Assembly: GCA_013398275.1 (NCBI GenBank) | Contig: VZSE01002451.1 | Span: 1,051,776-1,115,775, forward strand | DNA: 64,000 nucleotides | DNA from: Promerops cafer | Lineage: Eukaryota; Chordata; Aves; Passeriformes; Nectariniidae | Direction: 5' to 3' | Shown: piece after piece, positions 54,794-64,000 of the stretch | Layout: the number at the start of each line of letters is the position of its first letter | How positions within the stretch are numbered: position 1 is the stretch's first letter | Notes under the pieces: generated by a model | Database searches by the model: none | What the model saw: the letters and a program-made list of their open reading frames with translations, nothing else | What the model was told of the DNA's origin: nothing | Made by a program: the position numbers and the translations under genes

Positions 54794-57700
54794 AAAAAAA
54801 ATAAATCCAAGTGATTAAAGAAACTGCATGCAAAATCCCACCATGAAACATAGAAATAAGAGCAGAAAAGCTATGTTTCACCTGCAGTTGTTCATTCTCA
54901 TCACTCACCTCACAGCCCAAGGCACTGAGACACAAACCCAGGTGTTTCCTTCAAACACCAAAGGAAGGTGGGTAGTGCCCCTCTCCTCCCCCTCCACCCC
55001 AGGGCTCAAACATCCACATACTGAAACCCAGGAGCAGCAAAGCTGGTCAGAAGAAAGGAAGAATCTGCCTGTAAGGTCTAGGGACAAAAAAAAAAGAAAA
55101 AAATCATGAGCAATTACACATTTACAATGGCAGTGGAAGAAGCTAATACATCTCATGCTGAAGTGGGCAGCAGGAGAGTTGTGCAAGATGAGATAAGCAG
55201 CAAAAATGTACATTTCTTAGTTAAACTAAAAGCTTAGAGGGTACAATAAAACACTGCAGTTCCACCCGGGTTTTAATGAATGGATTTTCCCCTCTTGCAC
55301 ACTGACATACATTTGATATAGTTATTTATCCTATATATTTCTGGCGGCATATTTCCCAGGAGACCTTGTTTATCTCGCTCATAAGCACATGATGGATGTA
55401 TGGCGCTTTGGATAAATGGTATCACAATCAGATATTTTTATGGATATAGGCAAACTGGGTTATTAACAAAGGAAGGGCAGAGAGGAACCAGCACACGGAA
55501 GAAAACAGGAAATGATTGATGACAATACACCTGAGGTTGCAAGGTGTAGGCTCCAGATAACCAGCTAACAGGAGAGGAGATAAGGGCAGTGCTTGAGACA
55601 GAGCTGTTTTCTACCTCAGGGTCAATGTCACATCAGCTGCCCCAACGCCTGCGTCCCTCTGAGCCTGGGAGTTTAGAGCAGGCAAAAACTCCCTGGCAGG
55701 AGCAGCTCAAAAATTGTTGCCTTCCCTTTTTATAAAGCGGAATGCACAGGCACAGGCAGATACAAAATACTCAATCCTACCAGAAAAACCTGAAACAAAA
55801 GAAATTCCGGGTTCTGGTGACTTTGGGGAGTTGGTGGCGCTGCCCTATCATGTCCACCACAGTGGGCCCTGTGGTGCTGCACTACAAATAAGTAAAAATG
55901 TTTGTTTATAATGGCAATAATTGCTGTATTCAACTGTAGCTTTTTGATTTACAGAAACAGGAGGTATTAAAATGGGATATAAATGGAAGATAAACCTGCA
56001 GGCATGATTTGACCCAAAATCTGGCACTTGTGTTGGGTGCTCACTGGGCTCTTCAGCCACCAGGGTAAAACCAGGAGTTTGAAATCTGGGGACTGCTGTG
56101 TGAAGCACTTCAGCAATACTGAGTTTGCAAGTGCCCAGCTGCAGCCTGGACGACGTTCCAGCCTCACAGGTAAAGTGTCTGCGTGACATCACACAACAGG
56201 GAGCACATGAATCCAGGCTGGAAAGCAGTCGAGCTTCCCCACTGCTGATGGAGACGTTAGGGGTGGAAGATTCCAGCTGGTTTTGTCCTGGGAAAGCTGG
56301 ATGAGGCAATCACAACTCACCTGAAACACCCTTCTGGGAGCTCCCGAAGCCGCGATTCCCCAGCAGCAATGTCTTCATGCAGGGAGGTGCAAATAAATAC
56401 AGCCTCCCTGTGTTTATCCTCTTCTTTTCCTCACGAAAACTTGTGAAAATACAGCATGGGATGTAGGAGAGCCCACTGAGAGGAGGGTCTTAACCAGAGG
56501 AATGGGCTAGAGCAGCAGAAGCAGTGCTGAACACGTGCACAGCCGCCTGCAGCCGTCCCGAGCCCTCACACGTGGGTTATTAATCTGAACTTACACAGGG
56601 AGGGAGAGTTGGGAACACCAGTAAAAGATGGTACCAAAATTTAATGCCAACCAAAATGAAACAATAAAACCTTCAGCATAGTATTTTTTATTACCCTCCA
56701 GGTTATTATAAATCACTAGTTAGGTGAATCAAAGCACAAAATCACAAGGACAAGATAAAGTTATGTCCTTTATGAGAGGCTTCTAAGCCTACAGGCTGAA
56801 TATTCAGCCACTGCTGAACTCAAACTTCAGTCAGACTAGCCTGATGATCTTGATGACTGTCAAATCTCTCCTCTCTTCCTCCAAAAAAAAAAAAAACCCA
56901 AATATACAAACCCAGCTACTGTCACCACTTCAACAAATCTGTGTTTTTCTGGTTTGGGAACAACAGTCCCAAGTCAGGTCACTACACTTGGCTGTCCTTG
57001 CCACAGCAGTGGAGAGAGGCACCACTGCTGTGTGTTTAACCAGCTTGATGATCAGGAAAGGTGGTTAAATTCACAAAAGCCACTTGACTCATCTGAGAAA
57101 TGTCCTTAATCAGATTACACCGATGAGTCTCAAGAAGGACAGGCAATGACACTGCAGTTTGTGTCCTCAGAGGTGAACCATGCTCAGGGTCCTCACCTCC
57201 AGAGCTTCTACAGAGCCCCTGCAAAAAACTCAGAGGAATATCCTAGTTCATACAAGCAGTGACCTCTTTGACCATGACACAAAAAAGAATCTCTTGGCAA
57301 ATTTCCATCACACAAAAGATATTGCAGCTACACAGTGGAAAAGGGAAATGTTTTGGGTTGGCAGCTAAATGATGAAGCCCATAATGAGCACAGAGCCCTC
57401 TTGTTTTACATATGCAACATGCTCTGCCTTTCTTAAAGCTGTCACAGAAGCCCTGTCGATGAGTGTGGAGGCGGCATGAGGGCTACAACTAAATGCATGT
57501 TGCATTGTTCAGATGTCAGGGAGCCTGAGCTGCTCTCACAGGAATTGCATTCAGACAACATCAGTCTGAAAGGAAAGGAACGGGCGATACCAGCCCACCA
57601 TCACCAGCTCTGCTAAAAAACCCTCAGAAGAAGAGTTTGACCTTGCAGATGTTAGGAAACTCACAGCACTCATGAACAACTTTGCACTGGTGGAATTGCC

Positions 57701-58091
57701 TTTGGGAGCAAAGCTATGGGTGGTTATTTTGCAGCAGGCCCAACCAAATGGCTTTGCAAAAATCATTTACCACCAACAAAGCTGCAGGAGGGAAGTCCCT
57801 GGAAGGATCCAGGCTCATGAAATGGTGTTCAATGTTTTAAAGTTCCTCTGTTGTTAGACCTGGACTGTGATGCACAGCCCCAGGGATGGTAATAAAAGGC
57901 AACCCAATTTGTCTCTTTGCATAATGAACTCTCTCCAGGTCAGATGTCCCACCCTGGGTGGACCCAGCAGCAGCTGGAATACTGGATTTCATGGGATCAG
58001 AATTATGAACCAGAGCTTGTCTGGGGCAAACGCAGCTACTAAGGGCAGAAGACCTCAGGGGATGTGCAGACAGCTTTTTCAAAATGTTCCA

Positions 58092-58212
58092 TTTGTCCCA
58101 GGGAAGCTGTGGCTGCCCCTGGATCCCTGGAAGTGTCCAAGGCCAGGTCGGACAGGGCTTGGAGCAGCCTGGGATAGTGGAAGGTGCCCCTGCCCATGGC
58201 AGGGGTGGGAGC
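58092..58212 (+). mobile_element. CR1 LINE 3' fragment
   Basis: Sense CR1 piece: aagctgtggctgcccctgga, gtccaaggccaggtcggaca, tggagcagcctgggatagtg and ctgcccatggcaggggtggg. It lies downstream of the C8B stop. Confidence 0.88.
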
Positions 58213-58299
58213 AATACAATAAATTGGGAAAGCAGGGTAGTGAGGCACAGTGGCTCTAAATGTCATGTTGGATGCTGTTGTGCTCATTGAGATTTAGGC

Positions 58300-58305
58300 T
58301 TTAAT
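58300..58305 (-). terminator. C8B: Candidate C8B polyadenylation hexamer ATTAAA
   Basis: ATTAAA on the minus strand about 435 bases past the C8B stop. It is a common variant signal, but unproven here. Confidence 0.3.
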
Positions 58306-58739
58306 GTGCTGGATTTTGCTCCACATGACACAGCTGCCTTCACAGAAGTTGTGCATCAGTGCACATCCTACTGCACGTAAGATCAAAGTGTCTCTTCTTA
58401 TCTCAAAGGAATCTTCAACTACGAGACAGTACAATTTGAAATCACGCAGCTACCAAATACAGACACAGATAAAGCTTGTCTCATTTAGCCCATTGCAATA
58501 AAGACAGGGAAAAGGCAAAATATTGAGGTCAGTAAGCACGTTCAATCCCACAGGACAACTGCAGATCCAAAGGTGTGGTTCCTAACACCCTCCCAGCCCC
58601 CAGTGTCCTCTGAAATGTTTCTGGTTTGGATGAGACCCATGGGCCGAGCGAGGCCAGCTCAGAAAGGCAGTGAGGTGATGTCTTCCCAAGCAGTCTGCCA
58701 AGTGCCCATCAGTTTTGTGTGAGCTCCTACTGATTCCTT

Positions 58740-58891
58740 CTAGCAAGGAACTGTCTCAGAGTCAGGCCCTGAGCACGAGGAGCCACCATTCTGTGGGGCA
58801 GGGTTGTTGCACTGTCGCCTCCTTGTCCTCTGACCTCCTGAACACGGGGACCAGCTGGCCCAGCACCCCCAGTTTCCATTAATAGCAGCAT
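58740..58891 (-). CDS. C8B: C8B last exon (C-terminal TSP1, stop)
   Basis: This is a 152-nt exon with acceptor CTTTTCCAG/ATGC and a TAG stop at 58742-58740. It encodes INGNWGCWASWSPCSGGQRT, RQCNNPAPQNGGSSCSG and SETVPC, a thrombospondin type 1 module nearly identical in pattern to human C8B. Confidence 0.95.
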
Positions 58892-61800
58892 CTGGAAAAG
58901 AAACAGCAACAAAGCTGGAGAGGACTGCCAGAAACAAGCAGGTCTTTCCATGGGAAGAGCTGTCAGCTCCCATGGATTTTGTTTGAATACAAACAGCTCT
59001 GCCCCTGTCCACATCACTAACAATATACTGGAGTCATTAGCAATGAGTGATTGTTTCAGAGATGTTAATTCTCTGTTCAGCACTTCTGGTGTTTGTTCAA
59101 ACTACACTTGAGGAAGGCATGAAAGGGGGGAAAAAAGGCAATTAGGTTTATATTTGCTTGAAGGATGTTTCTGTCTTTGTCTTAGTCCAAGCCTAGATAG
59201 GAAACAGACCAACTAAACTTGTCTCAGCCACATTTTGAGGTGGTAGGGGCAGTGTCAGCACTTCAGTGAACAACAGCTTGACTATTCAGCTTTCCCTCCA
59301 TTGCTTTTCCTATTACACTGATTCTTCTGGACCCTGAGCATGTGAGTGACATAAATTCAAAATTCTGAGAATCACGGAGGCAACACATAAAAGGAGGAAA
59401 TGGGAGTGAGAAACGTGGCTACAGTGTTGACAAATGGATGGATGTGAGCTTTGGGAGGGTTGGATGTGACTGTGAGTGTGACAAACAGACTGAAGTAAGG
59501 TGTCAGAGACTCCACCATTCAAGGCTCCATGGACTGCCTTAGAAATACCCCAAAATTGACCCCCTGTTCAGTGAAATCTTGGCTTAAAGTGCATTTCAGC
59601 CTGGCTCAGTCTGGACACAGCCATGCAGAATGAGTACTGGGTAAGGCTGTAAACAAAGCCAGTGATAAATGCAGTGCATCAAATTGTGGGCTGGTGCCAG
59701 AGCTCTGGGTGCCTGGGATCTGGTATTATTTAGCATCTAAATTAATGAGCTGGAAGAAGTAAACAAAATTATTAAATTCATAGATGATCCTAAACTAGAA
59801 GGAGTTAAGAACATCAGTCAGGAGACAGAGGAGACATAAAGTGACCAAGAAGCATTAATAAATGCTTCAAAACAACATAATAAGATTTTAAGATTAAAAT
59901 GCACGGTAGCATATCTGGGGGAGAACAGTTTGCAACATGCTGGCTTTATCAAAGGGAAAAACTTAGGAAACAGGGCTGTTTCCTAAGGAGGAGACCTGAG
60001 CTTTCCAGGGATTGTGAATTAGGCAGGAATTCCTATTTTGATACAATTGCAAGGCATGTACATGCAAAAATAAACCCACCTCCTCAAGAGGGCACGGAAA
60101 TTCAGAAGAAGGCAGGGAAAATACATCCGTCCCCTTTGCAGGGGCCCAACTGGGTGCACTGGGCTGGGCAGATGGGGGACAGCCAGGGCTGGCATCACTC
60201 CCCATCCATCAGCTGCCCCCCCTGGACACCCCTAACACAGCTGGGATTGTCTCCTGGGAGCTGGGGCCCTCTCACCTTTCCTGCTGCTGATCTCACAGGC
60301 GGTGCCGCTGTAGCCGAGGGGACACACGCACTCACACTCTGTTCCTGAAAGCAAGCACAGAGGGTGGGAATTACAGACCTGGAGCTGCATTTCCCAGCAG
60401 GCATCCACTCCTCTCCAGCACTTCATCTTCTGGCAGGAAGGGACAGTGGGTGAAATGTCATCATTTTTCTCCAGTGCTGAAGGGATCAATACCAATAAAG
60501 AGGGGAGCTGTGACTGCCCTGCACCCTCTGTCACCTGTCCAGACATTTGTTCCTGCCCTGCAGCTCAACCTCGGGCTCATTGCTGCAATTCCACAAGCCA
60601 GGGGACCACTGAGTCCTCCTGCTCTTCTCCAAAAGAGATCACAGAATCCTGGAATGGTTTGGGTTGAGAGGGACCCTAAACCTCAACTCATCCACCCCCT
60701 GCCATGGGCAGGGACACCTTCCACTATCCCAGGTTGCTCCAAGCCCTGTCCAGCCTGGCCTTGGACACTTCCAGGGATCCAGGGGCAGCCACAGCTTCTC
60801 TGGGCAACCCTCCCCACCTTCACAGCCAGGAATTCCTTCCCAACATCTCATCTAACCCTGCCTTCCCTGTGGCCCCCTCTGGACTCACTCCAGCAGCTCC
60901 ATGTCCTTTGAGAATTTGGGGTTTCAGACCTGGGCACAGCACTGCAGGTGGGGTCTCTGGAGAGAGCTCTTGGTAAAGCTGATAAAGAACAAACTGCAGC
61001 ATCAAGAAAGAGCAACCAGGACTAACCAGGAATATCCTGACTTGGCTTTGTGGCAGAGGAAAAGCCCAATATCCCTGCTCTGGCTGCCCAGGGATGTGCA
61101 TCCCATGTCAGAGAAGAAGAGTTCCCACTTAGGAAAATTCATGGTCATTTAAAACCTTTGCTGAGAAGATCCTAAACGAACTACTAACCTGGACTCAGCT
61201 CCTACAAAATTATTTAAACTAAGGTCACCATGAGACAAATGCTTGAAGTGCTACAATCAACTGGCTGATACCTGAAGTGATCGTTTCTGCATTAGAAACA
61301 ATTTGATGATAACAATTCTCATCAGGACTTTCGCAGATGCAGATTGAAGTCAGGCACTTGACAAAATGGTCCCTTTGTCAGAAGCTCTCATCACATTATA
61401 TATCTCTTGTTTAGGCAGAAATTTCATTTAATTTATTTTTCCCTTCATTTTTTAAATCACAGCCTGCTTACAGAGGAGGACAGCTTCTATCAGAAACAGG
61501 GGGAGGTGGTGTGGTGATCACTGTGCTTGGCACTTATATGGTGCTTTTCATCTTCAAAGCCCTTTTACAAACACTAATTAATGCTGAGACAGTAGTCACT
61601 TCTCCAGGAGGATGGAAACAATATTAAAAGCAGAAGGAGGAGACTTAAAGATGTCAAGGATTTTTCTTTTAAATGCATAATTGAGAAGTAACATATTCTT
61701 CTGTAAAACTGATAATGGTCCCTCCCATGACAAAGACACACCCCTTGACTTTACTGCCTTTACTTACCAGGACTCTACAAACAGAGCAACTTTAAAAATA

Positions 61801-62072
61801 CAGAGTAATTCCCTAAAGATAAAGAAGTGACAGGGAAAACTAAAGAGCAGCTTGCTTGCCATGTGCTCCCCACAAATTTCAACCAAGAGGGTGGAAAAGA
61901 GGAGCAGGAGCCCTGTACCTCTCAGGAAGGGGATGCCATTCCCGTGGCATGGAGCACAGTGACAGGAGCTGGTCTCCAGCTGGAATTCTTCCAGAGCCCG
62001 GCGCAGATTCTCCTTTATCCTGATGGAATCCGCCACGTCAGAGGGAGTCACCAGCTCATACAGAGGCTCTGC
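58740..62072 (-). CDS. C8B: C8B, complement component C8 beta chain, 3' part (last three exons)
   Basis: C8 beta binds C5b-7 and brings C8 alpha-gamma to the nascent membrane attack complex. Three exons are visible: 62072-61919, 60344-60276 and 58891-58740, phases 0/1, 1/1 and 1/stop, all GT/AG, encoding 124 residues and a TAG stop. They give the end of the MACPF domain (EPLYELVTPSDVADSIRIKE, RALEEFQLETSSCHCAPCHG), an EGF core (CECVCPLGYSGTACE) and a TSP1 (WGCWASWSPC, RQCNNPAPQNGG, terminal Cys). These match human C8B EPLYELVTATDF, SSCHCAPCQGNG and QCNNPPPQNGG closely. No upstream exon was recognised between 62073 and 64000, so the rest should lie to the right. The gene converges on C8A. Confidence 0.94.
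59715..59925 (+). mobile_element. Old CR1-like ORF2 remnant
   Basis: The segment attaatgagctggaagaagt, aattcatagatgatcctaaa and ctagaaggagttaagaacat resembles the CR1 ORF2 coding block for asparagine-aspartate-leucine and FADDTKLGG. It is strongly diverged and in the C8B intron before the last exon. Confidence 0.5.
60276..60344 (-). CDS. C8B: C8B exon, second from last (second half of EGF)
   Basis: This is a 69-nt exon with acceptor GCTTTCAG/GAAC and donor AGGAAAG/GTGAGA. It encodes TECECVCPLGYSGTACEISS and RK, the C-terminal half of the EGF-like module, with the Cys pattern of human CDCICPVGSQGLACEVSYRK. Confidence 0.94.
60637..60965 (-). mobile_element. CR1 LINE 3' fragment
   Basis: Reverse-complement CR1: tggaatggtttgggttgaga, gccatgggcagggacacctt, ccagcctggccttggacact, gccccctctggactcactcc and gcacagcactgcaggtgggg. 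In the C8B intron between the third- and second-from-last exons. Confidence 0.92.
61919..62072 (-). CDS. C8B: C8B exon, third from last (end of MACPF, first half of EGF)
   Basis: This is a 154-nt exon with acceptor CCCTGTAG/GCAG and donor CTGAGAG/GTACAG. It encodes AEPLYELVTPSDVADSIRIK, RALEEFQLE and SSCHCAPCHGNGIPFLR. It aligns with the first part of C8A exon 10, and the phase 0 acceptor is shared by both paralogues. Confidence 0.94.
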
Positions 62073-64000
62073 CTACAGGGAGGGGAGAAACTGCATCCAT
62101 TCCCAAGCTCAAAACGCCATGAACATCCCAAGGCTCGGTGGTGGCACAGCTGGAGGGGGAAATGGAGGCTGTGTGGCACAAACTCCAGGTGTCCCGTTGC
62201 TATTTGCTAAAACCTTGTGAACTGGGAGTCAGGAATACTCCCAGGGATGCTCCCCTTGGCTTCCAACACCAGAGCGGTTGGAAATGTGTAACAAAACACA
62301 GCAGCCAAACTGTTGGATAAGAAACAGGCTAGGTTGCACAGGAGTTTCATTAAATCCTTTCTCACCCACTTTTCGTTTCCATTTTTAGATCAGATTTGCT
62401 GTAAGAAAACTTACATTTTCTGAGTGATCTCTTACTCTGATTTTAAAAATGTCCCCTAAAACCATCCACAGAAATCTCCTCCTACATCCCCCCAGCACAG
62501 CCAGAGGCACCAGTCACAGGGATCCACATCAGCCCTCCCACCTTCACCACTCCTGCGTTTCAAGGCTGGTTTTTATCACATCAGCCCTCCCACCTTCACC
62601 ACTCCTGCGTTTCAAGGCTGGTTTTTATCCTTATGGAGCCCAGAAAAGGGTTTCATTGCCTTCCAGAAGGGAGAGGATTTGACCTCCATCTGCAGATGGG
62701 CTCGGGGAGAGGAGACAAGAGTGTGCACAGCACAGTGAACGTGCAGGGACCAAGGAGACTTTGGCTCACTCATTTATTTTCCTCCTGAGAATGAGGGAAA
62801 GTTAAAGTGGGGTGTCAATAGTGGCAGCCACCCATTACTGCCAGTGGGATGATACTTCCATGTGCCATCACAGGATCCACCCCAAATTCCTATCCTCACT
62901 GCAGAGATGCTGCCATGCAGGCCACACACAGGAAGCACAAAAGATCACCCTCCTGCTATCACAGGCTCAAACTACAAGAACTAAAGAATGTTCCAATAAA
63001 AAAAAAAATTCCTCATTTCCTGCTGCTGTACATCCACTCTTCATCAATTATCTGTGATCCATACTTTGCTTTTTGAATTCAGACCATACAAATGAGGAAA
63101 TACACTAAGAGTGACCTGCCAAGTCCCTCCAGCAGATGATTTATGAACTGATTTGCTTTAGTTTTCCCTAACTAAGCATTCTTGGGCTGACATTTAGTCA
63201 CACTCTGCTGGTACTTTTGATCTTCAAGCCCCACAGGGATATTGATATGGAAATGAAGATGCCAAATCCAAATTACATCCGCCTGAGGTTTTTCACTGGG
63301 CAGCCTGGTCAGTGATGCCAAGCAAGACAAAGAACACCTCAGTTCCTCATGGGAGGTTTTTCTGTGTGGGGCATTTGGTGCAGAGGTCTGCATTTCTCTT
63401 GTCTCCTGCCCTGAGACCTCCCAGTGCATTTCTGGAAGGTCAATCCACAGCACACCAGGGGCTGCAGCAAGTGCCAGATGGGCACTGGCTGTATTTCCAA
63501 ATTACTGATTTTTGCTTGCTTCACCTCTTTAGAATTCACCTCTTTCTTGAGAAACAACCCCCTTTTACAAATTTAAAGATTTTTGCCTAAGATTAAATTT
63601 TACAATGAGAAACAACTATAAATCAACTTCTACCTCTACCAGTCCAAACTCCCATTTAAAAGGATGTTCTCTTGCACTTTTGTACCCTCACTCATTTGGA
63701 CATTAAAGATGATGAGGAAGAACTGCTACACACTTCGGCTTGCTTTTTCGCATTTCTAAAACTCTCCAGGGATCAAAAATCCTTGACTCTTCAAAGCCTA
63801 ACTCCTGTTTTTAAGGTTCAGCTAAGCTGCACAAACACCCAGGCATGCACAGTGAACTACCTGAAAGAATGGCCACTGGTGCTCACAGACGTTGACAAAC
63901 ATCAAGGAAAATAGAAGTCCTTATAAAATACATACAGATACAATTTTTGGTAAGTTATGTATTGGTAAAACAGAAGGTGGATCATCTGATCTGCATGGCA
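62073..64000 (-). other. C8B: C8B intron, runs off the window
   Basis: No exon matching the next C8B segment upstream (human ends in a WGDAVQYNP-like stretch) was found. The stretch contains the 52-base tandem duplication and otherwise unremarkable sequence. Confidence 0.6.
62525..62629. repeat. Perfect 52-bp tandem duplication
   Basis: Two back-to-back identical copies of a 52-base unit starting cacatcagccctcccacctt, at 62525 and 62577. The lack of any difference suggests a very recent event or an assembly artefact. It is in a C8B intron. Confidence 0.95.

Larger units (their letters stand above)
52393..58739. other. Region between convergent C8A and C8B stops
   Basis: 6.3 kb holding both 3' UTRs and intergenic DNA. 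It contains the 53-base A run, a CR1 fragment at 58092 and a non-repetitive block near 55280-55480. No further exon was recognised on either strand. Confidence 0.6.

Noticed and set aside
58850..59012. In-frame extension upstream of the last C8B exon
   Set aside because: The acceptor TTTTCCAG at 58892 and phase match with the preceding exon show it is intron sequence.
1..64000. tRNA, rRNA, CRISPR array or operon-like features
   Set aside because: Nothing of this kind was seen, and the window is eukaryotic nuclear DNA.

Overview
This window is vertebrate nuclear DNA, almost certainly from a bird. Intron-split genes and about a dozen CR1 LINE fragments on both strands point to a bird or reptile. 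A degenerate endogenous-retrovirus LTR of a kind common in songbirds makes a passerine likely but not proven. One assembly gap lies at 2895-3273. There are no bacterial features.

Three protein-coding genes were rebuilt exon by exon from protein family resemblance, GT/AG splice sites and matching codon phases. (1) FYB2 (ARAP/C1orf168, an ADAP-like T-cell adaptor) is on the minus strand. Sixteen coding exons run from a 9-base start exon at 25742-25750 to the helically extended SH3 exon at 3334-3489, giving 623 in-frame codons. The short C-terminal exon was not found; it may be in the gap or left of the window. (2) C8A (complement C8 alpha) is on the plus strand and complete: 11 exons from 34770 to 52392 give 577 residues in the order signal peptide, RSSR propeptide site, TSP1, LDLRA, MACPF, EGF, TSP1. 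(3) C8B (complement C8 beta) is on the minus strand. Only its last three exons (62072 down to 58740) are visible; the rest lies beyond 64000.

Layout: 1-2894 is AT-rich, without recognised coding sequence, and may be the 3' flank shared with the next gene. 2895-3273 is the gap. 3274-25990 is FYB2, ending in a GC/CpG-rich promoter-like patch. 25991-34769 is the FYB2/C8A head-to-head intergenic region, with CR1 fragments. 34770-52392 is C8A. 52393-58739 is the space between the convergent C8A and C8B stops. 58740-64000 is the C8B 3' part.

C8A and C8B encode two subunits of complement C8, which joins C5b-7 and recruits C9 to form the membrane attack complex. FYB2 works separately, in T-cell receptor signalling. 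The order FYB2, C8A, C8B matches my knowledge of the human locus, which continues into DAB1, and it mirrors the FYB1, C9, DAB2 neighbourhood. I saw no clearly new biological system. The most useful second-look items are the different intron structure of the C8A and C8B EGF regions, the shortened C8A propeptide, the micro-exon structure of FYB2, the GC-rich FYB2 3' end beside the gap, and several tandem or low-complexity features.
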